Assembly: GCA_018265835.1 (NCBI GenBank) | Contig: JABLYK010000006.1 | Span: 1-64,000 of the forward strand | Reading direction: 5' to 3' | Source: Oscillospiraceae bacterium | GTDB lineage: Bacteria > Bacillota > Clostridia > Oscillospirales > Oscillospiraceae | DNA length: 64,000 nt | In this document: positions 57,494-64,000 of the stretch, piece by piece | How positions within the stretch are numbered: the stretch's first letter is position 1 | Layout of the letters: the number at the start of each line of letters is the position of its first letter | The notes under the pieces: model-generated | What the model was told of the DNA's origin: nothing | What the model saw: only the letters and a program-made list of their open reading frames with translations | Databases searched by the model: none | Made by a program: the position numbers and the translations under genes

Positions 57494-57916
57494 CAGGAAT
57501 TGTTGCTGTATGAGGACAACGTGTCCGGCAAGATTGACGATGCCAGGTTTGCGAAGATGGCGAAGCGGTATGAGCAGGAGCAGGGCGAGGCGTCCGGGAA
57601 AATCAAGGCGCCGCGGTTGGAACTGAAAAAGTCAGACGGCAATCAAATGGATATGGATTTCTTTCTTGAAACAATCCGGCGCTATACTGACGCCACCACG
57701 ATCACCAAGCGCATGGTCGGGAAGCTAATCAACCATATTGACGTTTATCCTGCGATCAAGGAGAACGGCGTTACCAATCAGCGTGTCGTGATCTTCTACA
57801 ACTGCATCGGTGCCTTTGAAGTGCCGGATCGCCGGAAGATCCCGGAGCAGGACATCCTGTTGGAAACGAGAAAAGGTGTAGCATTAAGCTACGCCCCCGC
57901 ACAGATTGCCATATAG
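57494..57916 (+). pseudogene. Large serine recombinase, C-terminal relic (DUF4368)
   Basis: The frame opens within the recombinase coiled-coil part (LLLYEDNVSGKIDDARFAKM, then KRYEQEQGEASGKI). It continues through a DUF4368-type tail (FFLETIRRYTDATTITKRMV, then RVVIFYNCIGAFEVPDR). The catalytic resolvase and zinc-ribbon domains are absent, and there is no ribosome site. It differs in sequence from the relic at 985-1590, so a second, separate integrative element once occupied this patch. Confidence 0.82.
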
Positions 57917-57983
57917 AATTGAGCGCAAAAAATGCAGAGTATCATCAAAAGAACTTTTCAGATCCTTTAATGATACTCCAACG

Positions 57984-58068
57984 TGGTGCCGGTGGCCGGA
58001 CTCGAACCGGCACGCCTTGCGGCACTTGATTTTGAGTCAAGCACGTCTACCAATTCCATCACACCGGC
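57984..58068 (-). tRNA. tRNA-Leu(CAA)
   Basis: On the minus strand the acceptor arms GCCGGTG and CACCGGC pair perfectly. The long variable arm of a class II tRNA is present (TGCCGCAAGGCGT region), and the anticodon stem CTTGA/TCAAG encloses CTCAAAA, giving CAA for Leu TTG. CCA is encoded. It forms the right-hand border of the 54-58 kb accessory patch. Confidence 0.95.
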
Positions 58069-58079
58069 ATGTGCATCTG

Positions 58080-58108
58080 ATTATACAACACCTTGCGGCG
58101 CTTTTCAA
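58080..58108 (-). promoter_or_regulatory. Promoter of tRNA-Leu
   Basis: On the minus strand TTGAAA (58108-58103), a 17-nt spacer and TATAAT (58085-58080). It overlaps the stop codon of the upstream PPTase gene. Confidence 0.78.
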
Positions 58109-58668
58109 GTGCAAATCCACGCGGCTTCCACAAACCGCAGCCGCTCCGGCGGCTGCTCCGCCTTGCTGCACACGGCGGCGGCGCACCCCGGTATCTCGTC
58201 GTACACCCGGCAGCGCACGTCCGGCTCCGGCGGGAAGAGCACTCCGTTTTCGCGGGAAAACGGGATCGTGCGCAGATCGCCGCGCCCCGTGAGCTTATAA
58301 TAGCTCTCCCGCAGCGTCCACAGCTCGAACAGTTCCAAATCGCCGCAGGCCGTCTCCTTCAGCCGCCGCTCCGTTGCAGGGCGAACGGCGCGCCGCAGCT
58401 CCACATCCGCACCAATCGGATCTGCCGCAAGCGCCGCGAGCACGGCGGTTTTTGTATGGCTGATCGAAAAATGCAGCTCCGGATGCGCGGGAAAATACGG
58501 CTTGCCATTTTCGAGCACGCCAATCTCCGGCAGGTCAATGCCCCAGACCGCCTGCGCCGCCCACGCCAGCATCGACATGCCGAACGCACTCCCCTGCGCA
58601 CGGCTCCGCCCCGGACGCCGCGCGCGCGCCTCATCCAGTCCGGTGATCTCTGTCCAGAAAACCTCCAT
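58105..58668 (-). CDS. 4'-phosphopantetheinyl transferase, Sfp type
   Basis: A 187-residue enzyme that moves phosphopantetheine from CoA to carrier proteins. The HFSISHT segment at 66-72, IGADVE at 85-90 (metal-binding Asp88 and Glu90) and WTLRESYYKLTG at 117-128 (Glu121, Lys125) are all present. The length is on the short side of the Sfp group. The ATG at 58668 lies close to a CGGAGGTG site. No polyketide or peptide synthetase is nearby, so it may serve a carrier protein elsewhere. Confidence 0.9.
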   Translation of the reverse strand: MEVFWTEITGLDEARARRPGRSRAQGSAFGMSMLAWAAQAVWGIDLPEIGVLENGKPYFPAHPELHFSISHTKTAVLAALAADPIGADVELRRAVRPATERRLKETACGDLELFELWTLRESYYKLTGRGDLRTIPFSRENGVLFPPEPDVRCRVYDEIPGCAAAVCSKAEQPPERLRFVEAAWICT

Positions 58669-58826
58669 TTCGTACACCTCCGATTCTTACAAACACCATA
58701 CCATAAACTACAATCTTTGACTACCATTATTCAAAAAAGTATGCTATACTACATTATTAGTTTGAATCTGATTCCCGAATTGTATTTTTGGTTACAAGAT
58801 ACCTTGCCGAAAGGAAACGAAACGTT

Positions 58827-59510
58827 ATGAAAAAAATTCTGGTTCTCGAAGACGAATCCAGCATCCGCAGTTTTGTCGTCATCAATCTGCGCCGCAGCGG
58901 GTATGAGCCGATCGAGGCTGGCACCGGCGAGGAAGCACTGGAAAAACTCAAGCAGCACCCGGATATTCTGGTTGCGCTGCTGGACGTGATGCTGCCGGAC
59001 ATTGACGGCTTTGAGGTCTGCCGCCGCATCCGCGCCACCGGTTCGAAAATGGGCATCATCATGCTCAGCGCCAAGAGCCAGGAAATGGACAAAATCACCG
59101 GTCTGATGACCGGTGCGGACGATTATGTGACGAAGCCCTTCTCCCCCGCCGAGCTGCTCGCGCGCGTGGATGCGCTCTACCGGCGCATCGGCGGCAGCGA
59201 CAACGGCGAGGACGGGCTGGCCAGCGGGCCGTTTCTGCTGCATCTGCATTCCCGCACGCTGGACAAAAACGGCGAACACATCCGCCTGACGCAGACGGAA
59301 TTCACCATCATGAAGCTCTTTATGAACAACCCCGGCCGCGCCCTGTCGCGCGAGGAGATCCTGCGCGCCGTCTGGGGCGAGGACTACACCGGCGAGGTGA
59401 AGATCGTGGATGTGAACATCCGCCGCCTGCGCATCAAGATCGAGGATAAGCCGACCGAGCCGGAGTACATCACCACCGTCTGGGGCTACGGCTACAAGTG
59501 GGGTTACTGA
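58827..59510 (+). CDS. OmpR-family response regulator
   Basis: A 227-residue regulator. The receiver domain has the phosphoacceptor Asp53 in LLDVMLPD, the acidic pair at residues 8-9 and Lys103 in VTKPFSP. The C-terminal winged helix (about 130-227) includes LTQTEFTIMKLFM and ends in VWGYGYKWGY. GGAAACG precedes the ATG at 58827. It is paired with the histidine kinase gene 4 bp downstream. An extended -10 (TGCTATACT) ends at 58750. Confidence 0.94.
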   Translation: MKKILVLEDESSIRSFVVINLRRSGYEPIEAGTGEEALEKLKQHPDILVALLDVMLPDIDGFEVCRRIRATGSKMGIIMLSAKSQEMDKITGLMTGADDYVTKPFSPAELLARVDALYRRIGGSDNGEDGLASGPFLLHLHSRTLDKNGEHIRLTQTEFTIMKLFMNNPGRALSREEILRAVWGEDYTGEVKIVDVNIRRLRIKIEDKPTEPEYITTVWGYGYKWGY

Positions 59511-59514
59511 GCGC

Positions 59515-60615
59515 ATGAGCGAACCGACCAAACGCGGCGAAGCGCTGCGCGACACGCTCCGCTTCTGGCGCAGGGAGCTGTTCTCCCGCATGTCCATTGG
59601 TCAGTGCATCCACGCGGCAATTGCCGGCGCCGCCGGCATCGCCATCGGCGTCGCGGTGCACAAGCTCAGCCCCGTGCTGATTGTGCTGATCGCGCTGGTG
59701 CTCTCTGCGGTCTCCGCGCTGATGTGCGGCGCGTGGTTTCGCGTGCGCGTGGCAAAGCCCGTGGAGGAAATGACCGAGGCCACCCGCCGCATTGCGGGCG
59801 GAAGCTACGGCACCGAAATCCCCATCCAGCGCAAGGACGAGCTGAGCGAGCTTGCCGTGGCGATCAACGAGCTGTCGCAGGAGATCAGCAAGACGGAAAA
59901 AATGCAGTCGGAGTTCATCTCCTCCATCTCGCACGAGCTGCGCACCCCGCTGACAGCCATCACCGGCTGGAGCGAAACGCTCATGTTCGACGACGCCATC
60001 CAGTCCGACTCGCGCCGCGGCATCCAGATCATCTCCAAGGAAGCGGCCCGGCTGACCGGCATGGTGGAGGAGCTTTTGGAATTCACCCGCATTCAGGACG
60101 GGCGCTTCAAGCTGAACATTGAGCTGCTCGACATCGAAAGCGAGCTGGAAGACACGATCTTCACCTATCAGGAGCTGCTGCGGCAGGACAATCTGGAGCT
60201 GCGCTACAGCCCGTCCGACACGGAAATCCCGCTTCTGCCCGGCGACCCGGAGCGGCTCAAGCAGGTGTTTTTGAACATTCTCGACAACGCCGCAAAATAC
60301 GGACGCGACGGCAAGACCATCGAAGTGTCCGTCTACGCGGATACCGAAGCCGCAACCATCCGCTTCCGCGATCACGGCCCCGGCATCCCGGAAAACGAGC
60401 TGCCGCACGTGACCGAAAAGTTCTACAAGGGCAGCAGCTCCAAGGAGCGAGGCAGCGGAATCGGTCTCGCCGTGTGCGAGGAGATTGTCACCCGTTCCGG
60501 CGGAAAGCTGGAGATCAAAAACGCGCCCGGCGGCGGCACCGCCGTGACCGTGCGCCTGCCCTACACGCCGGAGGGGCAGAACACAAAATCCCATAATTCC
60601 GAGGTCAACGAATGA
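59515..60615 (+). CDS. Membrane sensor histidine kinase
   Basis: A 366-residue kinase. Two transmembrane helices (about 31-48 and 53-72) with almost no external loop are followed by a HAMP-like linker (73-126). The phosphorylated His140 sits in SISHELRTPL, and the ATPase domain has N (NILDNAAKYG), G1 (DHGPGIPE) and G2 (GSGIGLAVCEE) boxes. The tiny external loop suggests intramembrane sensing. It starts 4 bp after the response regulator and overlaps the DUF1385 gene. Confidence 0.94.
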   Translation: MSEPTKRGEALRDTLRFWRRELFSRMSIGQCIHAAIAGAAGIAIGVAVHKLSPVLIVLIALVLSAVSALMCGAWFRVRVAKPVEEMTEATRRIAGGSYGTEIPIQRKDELSELAVAINELSQEISKTEKMQSEFISSISHELRTPLTAITGWSETLMFDDAIQSDSRRGIQIISKEAARLTGMVEELLEFTRIQDGRFKLNIELLDIESELEDTIFTYQELLRQDNLELRYSPSDTEIPLLPGDPERLKQVFLNILDNAAKYGRDGKTIEVSVYADTEAATIRFRDHGPGIPENELPHVTEKFYKGSSSKERGSGIGLAVCEEIVTRSGGKLEIKNAPGGGTAVTVRLPYTPEGQNTKSHNSEVNE

Positions 60616-61589
60616 GCAAACAACAAAAGCAATCTCCCGATACGGACGTCCGCTTCCGCACGTCCATCGGCGGGCAGGCGCTGATGGAGGGCATTCTGAT
60701 GCGCGGCCCGCAAAAGCAGGCCATCGTCTGCCGCACGCCGGACGGACTCGTTGAAAAGATCGACGAGCTGCACATGGTCAAGGACAAGCACCCCATTCTG
60801 GGCTGGCCCCTGATCCGCGGCGTGGTGACGTTCGTCGATTCCATGGTCAAGGGTATGCAGGCGCTCACCTACTCCGCCGACCTGCTGCCGCTGGAAGAAC
60901 AGGGCGAGCCGGACAAGTTCGATCAGTGGATCGAAAAGCACTTCAGCGAGGAGAAGGCCAAGGACATCATCATCGGTGTGGCCGTGGTGCTCGGCATCGC
61001 GCTGTCCGTGGTGCTGTTCATCCTGCTGCCGACGCTGCTCGCCGGATTGACGGACAGCTTCATCCACAGCCCCGTGGTTCGCAACCTTGTGGAGGGGCTG
61101 CTGCGCATCGTCATCTTCCTGCTGTACCTGTGGGGCGTGACGCGGATGCCGGACGTCGCGCGGATGTTCTCGTACCACGGTGCGGAGCACAAGACCATCT
61201 TCTGCTATGAAAAGGGCCTGCCGCTGACGGTGGAAAACGTGCGGCCGCAGTCCCGGTTTCATCCCCGCTGCGGCACGAGCTTTCTGTTCGTCGTCGTCAT
61301 CATCAGCATTCTCGTATTCTCGCTCGTGAGCCTGAAGGTCGCGCTGTGGGACAATGTCTGGGTACGCGTGGGGCTGCGGCTGCTGCTGCTGCCGCTCGTC
61401 GTGTCCATCAGCTACGAAATCAACCGCTGGGTCGGGCGGCACGACAATCTCTGCTCGCGCATTCTCTCCGCCCCCGGCAAATGGCTCCAGCACCTGACCA
61501 CGAACGAGCCGGACGACAGCATGATCGAATGCGCCATCCGCGCGCTGGAGCTGGTCATTCCCGAGAAGCAGGGCAGCGACGCCTGGTAA
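60612..61589 (+). CDS. DUF1385 membrane protein (YqhQ-like)
   Basis: A 325-residue protein of the DUF1385 family, common in Firmicutes beside prmC. The soluble N-terminus carries the family signature SIGGQALMEGILMRGPQKQAI, and several transmembrane segments follow (about 118-140, 150-175, 215-240 and 250-270). The YHGAEHKTIFCYEKG and RFHPRCGTSF motifs contain conserved His and Cys residues. The function is unknown. Its ATG overlaps the kinase stop, and prmC follows 27 bp later. Confidence 0.92.
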   Translation: MSKQQKQSPDTDVRFRTSIGGQALMEGILMRGPQKQAIVCRTPDGLVEKIDELHMVKDKHPILGWPLIRGVVTFVDSMVKGMQALTYSADLLPLEEQGEPDKFDQWIEKHFSEEKAKDIIIGVAVVLGIALSVVLFILLPTLLAGLTDSFIHSPVVRNLVEGLLRIVIFLLYLWGVTRMPDVARMFSYHGAEHKTIFCYEKGLPLTVENVRPQSRFHPRCGTSFLFVVVIISILVFSLVSLKVALWDNVWVRVGLRLLLLPLVVSISYEINRWVGRHDNLCSRILSAPGKWLQHLTTNEPDDSMIECAIRALELVIPEKQGSDAW

Positions 61590-61616
61590 GGCGCAACAGA
61601 CAAAGGAGCGGCCGCT

Positions 61617-62471
61617 ATGCCGAAAACATACAACGAACTGTATATTTCCACCCGCGCCGCACTCAAGCGCGCCGGGGTGGAGGCGTATTCCCTGGAAGCG
61701 AGGCTTCTCGTCTCGCACGCCGTGGGCAAGAGCAAGGAGGCGTTTTTGCGCGATCTGCGGCTCTACACCTCCACGGAAAACGAGCAGAAGATCAACGCGC
61801 TGCTGCAGCGCAGGCTCGCCGGAGAGCCGCTGGCGTATCTCATCGGCGAGTGGGAGTTCTACGGTCTGCCGATCAAGGTCACGCCCGACGTGCTGATCCC
61901 GCGGATGGACACGGAGGTTCTTGTGGAAACAGCCGTGAGCGCCCTCGTCGGACGCAAGATGGACGCGCGCATCCTCGATCTCTGCTCCGGCAGCGGGTGC
62001 ATCGGCTGCGCCATTTCGCACGAGCTGCCCGCCGCGCGGCTGGTGATGGTGGACATCAGCGACCGCGCGCTGGAGATCAGCAAACAGAACCTGCGCCTGA
62101 ACCGCCAGAACCGCACCATCTGCCTGAAGGCGGACGCGCTGGCAAAGCCCCCCATGAGCATCGGCACCTTCGACCTGATCGTATCAAACCCGCCGTATGT
62201 GCCGAGCTTTGAGATTCTCACGCTTGACAGCTCCGTGCGCGACTATGAGCCGCTCGGCGCGCTCGACGGCGGCGAGGACGGGCTGATGTTCTACCGCGCG
62301 ATCGTGCGCCACTGGACGCAGATCCTCCGCCCCGGCGGCTGGCTCATGTTCGAGGTCGGCGAGGATCAGGCGGACGCCGTCATGGCGCTGATGACAGAAG
62401 AAAAATACACCGATGTGACCGCCCTTGAGGACACCGCCGGCATCCGGCGCGTCGTCGTCGGCCGCATCTGA
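61617..62471 (+). CDS. prmC: Peptide chain release factor glutamine methyltransferase PrmC
   Basis: A 284-residue enzyme that methylates the Gln of the GGQ motif in release factors. It has an N-terminal helical domain (1-85), the SAM-binding region ILDLCSGSGCIG, and the catalytic SNPPYVPS near 189-196. The substrate-recognition helix of the family is intact. AAAGGAG precedes the ATG. It lies between the DUF1385 gene and recA. Confidence 0.95.
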   Translation: MPKTYNELYISTRAALKRAGVEAYSLEARLLVSHAVGKSKEAFLRDLRLYTSTENEQKINALLQRRLAGEPLAYLIGEWEFYGLPIKVTPDVLIPRMDTEVLVETAVSALVGRKMDARILDLCSGSGCIGCAISHELPAARLVMVDISDRALEISKQNLRLNRQNRTICLKADALAKPPMSIGTFDLIVSNPPYVPSFEILTLDSSVRDYEPLGALDGGEDGLMFYRAIVRHWTQILRPGGWLMFEVGEDQADAVMALMTEEKYTDVTALEDTAGIRRVVVGRI

Positions 62472-62490
62472 TACTCAGAGGTGAATCACT

Positions 62491-63597
62491 ATGGCAGAAA
62501 AGAAAAAATCCGCACCCGTTTCCACCGGCCCCGTCAAGCCGGAGGATAAGAAAAAAGCGCTCGAGACCGCGCTCGCCCAGATCGAAAAGAACTTCGGCAA
62601 GGGCGCCATCATGCGCCTCGGCGACGACATCCCCGTGAACGTGGAGGCCATCTCCACCGGTTCCCTGTCGCTCGACCTCGCGCTCGGCATCGGCGGCGTG
62701 CCCCGCGGCCGCATCGTCGAGATCTACGGGCCCGAGTCGTCCGGTAAGACGACGCTCGCGCTGCACATCCTCGCCAGCGCCCAGAAGAAGGGCGGCGAGG
62801 TCGCGTTCATCGACGTGGAGCACGCGCTCGAGCCCGCCTACGCCCGCGCCCTCGGCGTGGACATCGACAGCCTGCTCATCTCCCAGCCGGACACCGGCGA
62901 GCAGGCGCTCGAGATCACGGAGCAGCTCGTGCGCTCCGGCGCGCTCGACGTCGTGGTCGTCGACTCCGTGGCGGCGCTGCTGCCGCGCAGCGAGCTCGAG
63001 GGCGAGATGGGCGAGTCGTCCGTCGGCGTGATCGCGCGCCTGATGAGCCAGGCCCTGCGCAAGCTGGCCGGCACCGTCAGCCGCACGAACTGCATCGTCG
63101 TGTTCATCAACCAGCTGCGCGAGAAGATCGGCGTCATGTACGGCAACCCCGAGACGACGCCCGGCGGCCGCGCGCTGAAGTATTTCTCCAGCGTGCGCAT
63201 CGATGTGCGCCGCATCGAGACGCTGAAGGTCGGCGGCGAGATGATCGGCAACCGCACGCGCGCCAAGATCGTCAAGAACAAGGTCGCGCCCCCGTTCAAG
63301 GAAGCCGAGTTCGACATCATCTACGGCGAGGGCATCTCCAAGATCGGCGAGCTGGTCGATCTCGGCGTCAAGCTGGAGATCATCGACAAGGCCGGCGCGT
63401 GGTTCACCTATGGCGACACACGCATCCAGGGCCGCGACAGCATGAAGGAATACTTCCGCGAGCATCCGGAGGCTGCCGACGCCATTGAAGCCGAGATCCG
63501 CGCCAACGCGCACAAGCTCATGACCCCGCAGGCGCGCAAGGCCGCCATTGCCGCAGGCCGCGCCGTGGACGTCTCCGCAGAGGACTTTGAGGGCTAA
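62491..63597 (+). CDS. recA: Recombinase A
   Basis: A 368-residue strand-exchange ATPase and SOS coprotease. Walker A is GPESSGKTT at 80-88, the Walker B strand is [11 protein letters not shown], and the L2 loop region and C-terminal domain are complete. AGAGGTG precedes the ATG. I see no CGAAC-type LexA/DinR box in the short gap upstream, so SOS control, if any, would act on a promoter further upstream. Confidence 0.98.
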   Translation: MAEKKKSAPVSTGPVKPEDKKKALETALAQIEKNFGKGAIMRLGDDIPVNVEAISTGSLSLDLALGIGGVPRGRIVEIYGPESSGKTTLALHILASAQKKGGEVAFIDVEHALEPAYARALGVDIDSLLISQPDTGEQALEITEQLVRSGALDVVVVDSVAALLPRSELEGEMGESSVGVIARLMSQALRKLAGTVSRTNCIVVFINQLREKIGVMYGNPETTPGGRALKYFSSVRIDVRRIETLKVGGEMIGNRTRAKIVKNKVAPPFKEAEFDIIYGEGISKIGELVDLGVKLEIIDKAGAWFTYGDTRIQGRDSMKEYFREHPEAADAIEAEIRANAHKLMTPQARKAAIAAGRAVDVSAEDFEG

Positions 63598-63662
63598 CCA
63601 AATTCGATTTTATTTCGCTTCTGCGGAGGCGAAACGCTGTGAGACTTCTTTTATCAGGGACT

Positions 63663-64000
63663 ATGATTACACTGACCGAACTCAAACAAACCGGGCCGGA
63701 ACGATTCCTCGCCCGGTTTGACAATGGCGAGGAGCTGCGCACCACGCTCGCCGTGGTGACGGAGCTGTCGCTTTATTCCGGCCGGGCGTTCACGGAAGAC
63801 GAGCTGTCCGCCGTGCGCAACGCCTCCGCCCGCTCCCGGTGCAGGCAGCGGGCACTGCGCATCATCGGCGCGCGCGCCATGTCCGTCAGGGAGCTGACCG
63901 ACCGGCTGAAGGAGAAGGGCGAATCACCGGAAAACGCCGAAGACGCCGCGCAGTGGCTGCTGGACATGCGCCTGTTGGACGACGCGCAGTACGCCGCCAT
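63663..64000 (+). CDS. recX: Regulatory protein RecX, 3' end beyond the window
   Basis: The first ~112 residues of a RecX protein, which binds and tunes RecA filaments. Helical RecX repeats are visible (RCRQRALRIIGARAMSVRELTDRL, then ENAEDAAQWLLDMRLLDDAQYA). The gene directly follows recA, as usual. The ATG at 63663 matches the family start (MITLTELKQ). A GTG at 63639 in the same frame has the better ribosome site (GGAGG, 9 nt away), so an extra eight residues are possible. The sequence runs off the window. Confidence 0.88.
   Translation, partial: MITLTELKQTGPERFLARFDNGEELRTTLAVVTELSLYSGRAFTEDELSAVRNASARSRCRQRALRIIGARAMSVRELTDRLKEKGESPENAEDAAQWLLDMRLLDDAQYAA

Noticed and set aside
62300..62490. 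LexA/DinR SOS box before recA
   Set aside because: I found no CGAAC-N4-GTTCG-like sequence in the short gap or nearby.
1..64000. CRISPR array
   Set aside because: No regularly spaced direct repeats with unique spacers were seen; the hexamer repeats near 17.7 kb encode the HsdR linker.

Overview
The window looks like part of the chromosome of a spore-forming Clostridia, most likely an Oscillospirales-type gut anaerobe. The evidence is a GC-rich core with Firmicutes operon architecture (rimP-nusA-rnpM-ylxQ-infB-rbfA-nrnA-truB-ribF), an uninterrupted sporulation sigma K gene, pyruvate phosphate dikinase, Fe-S aldo/keto reductase, DUF362 ferredoxin-like protein and other anaerobe-type genes. Assignment below order level is not supported.

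Region 1 (1-20 kb) is an AT-richer accessory and defence island, almost entirely on the minus strand. From the tRNA-Arg(CCG) at 20.2 kb leftwards it holds a six-gene operon (xre, type I restriction hsdR-hsdM-hsdS, a DUF4393/Abi-alpha protein, a GIY-YIG nuclease with a RAMA-like C-terminus), then a four-gene operon (hamA, hamB of a Hachiman-type system, a DUF2075 nuclease-helicase, an AlbA_2/Schlafen-RES fusion), a Fic toxin/antitoxin pair, an IS21-family element, a serine-recombinase relic and a GNAT gene. The four-gene Hachiman-plus-two operon is the best candidate for an undescribed composite system.

Region 2 (20-44 kb) is core genome. It has an aldo/keto reductase-apbE-glycosylase-recG run, followed by the broken tail of a DUF6883 polymorphic-toxin domain with its DUF4926-like partner. 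Next comes the long translation/transcription operon ending in ribF, with a promoter and an attenuator-like hairpin in the leader ahead of rimP. Then follow a VanY-type carboxypeptidase, an AbrB/ABC operon, ppdK, sigK, a His-rich CsoR-type copper sensor with a DUF362 protein, and an ECF sigma/anti-sigma/secreted-protein operon.

Region 3 (44-54 kb) carries small metabolic and regulatory genes: aldo/keto reductase and dienelactone-type hydrolase, LysR, flavin reductase, Y-family polymerase, divergent HxlR/PNPOx, a macrodomain plus SirTM sirtuin pair (the sirtuin has an in-frame stop), TipA-like MerR, and a peptide deformylase with a HEAT protein.

Region 4 (54-58 kb) is a second AT-rich accessory patch with relics of an IS3 transposase and a large serine recombinase, a candidate PD-(D/E)XK nuclease and orphan genes. 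It ends at tRNA-Leu(CAA). Region 5 (58-64 kb) is core again: PPTase, two-component system, DUF1385 protein, prmC, recA and the start of recX.
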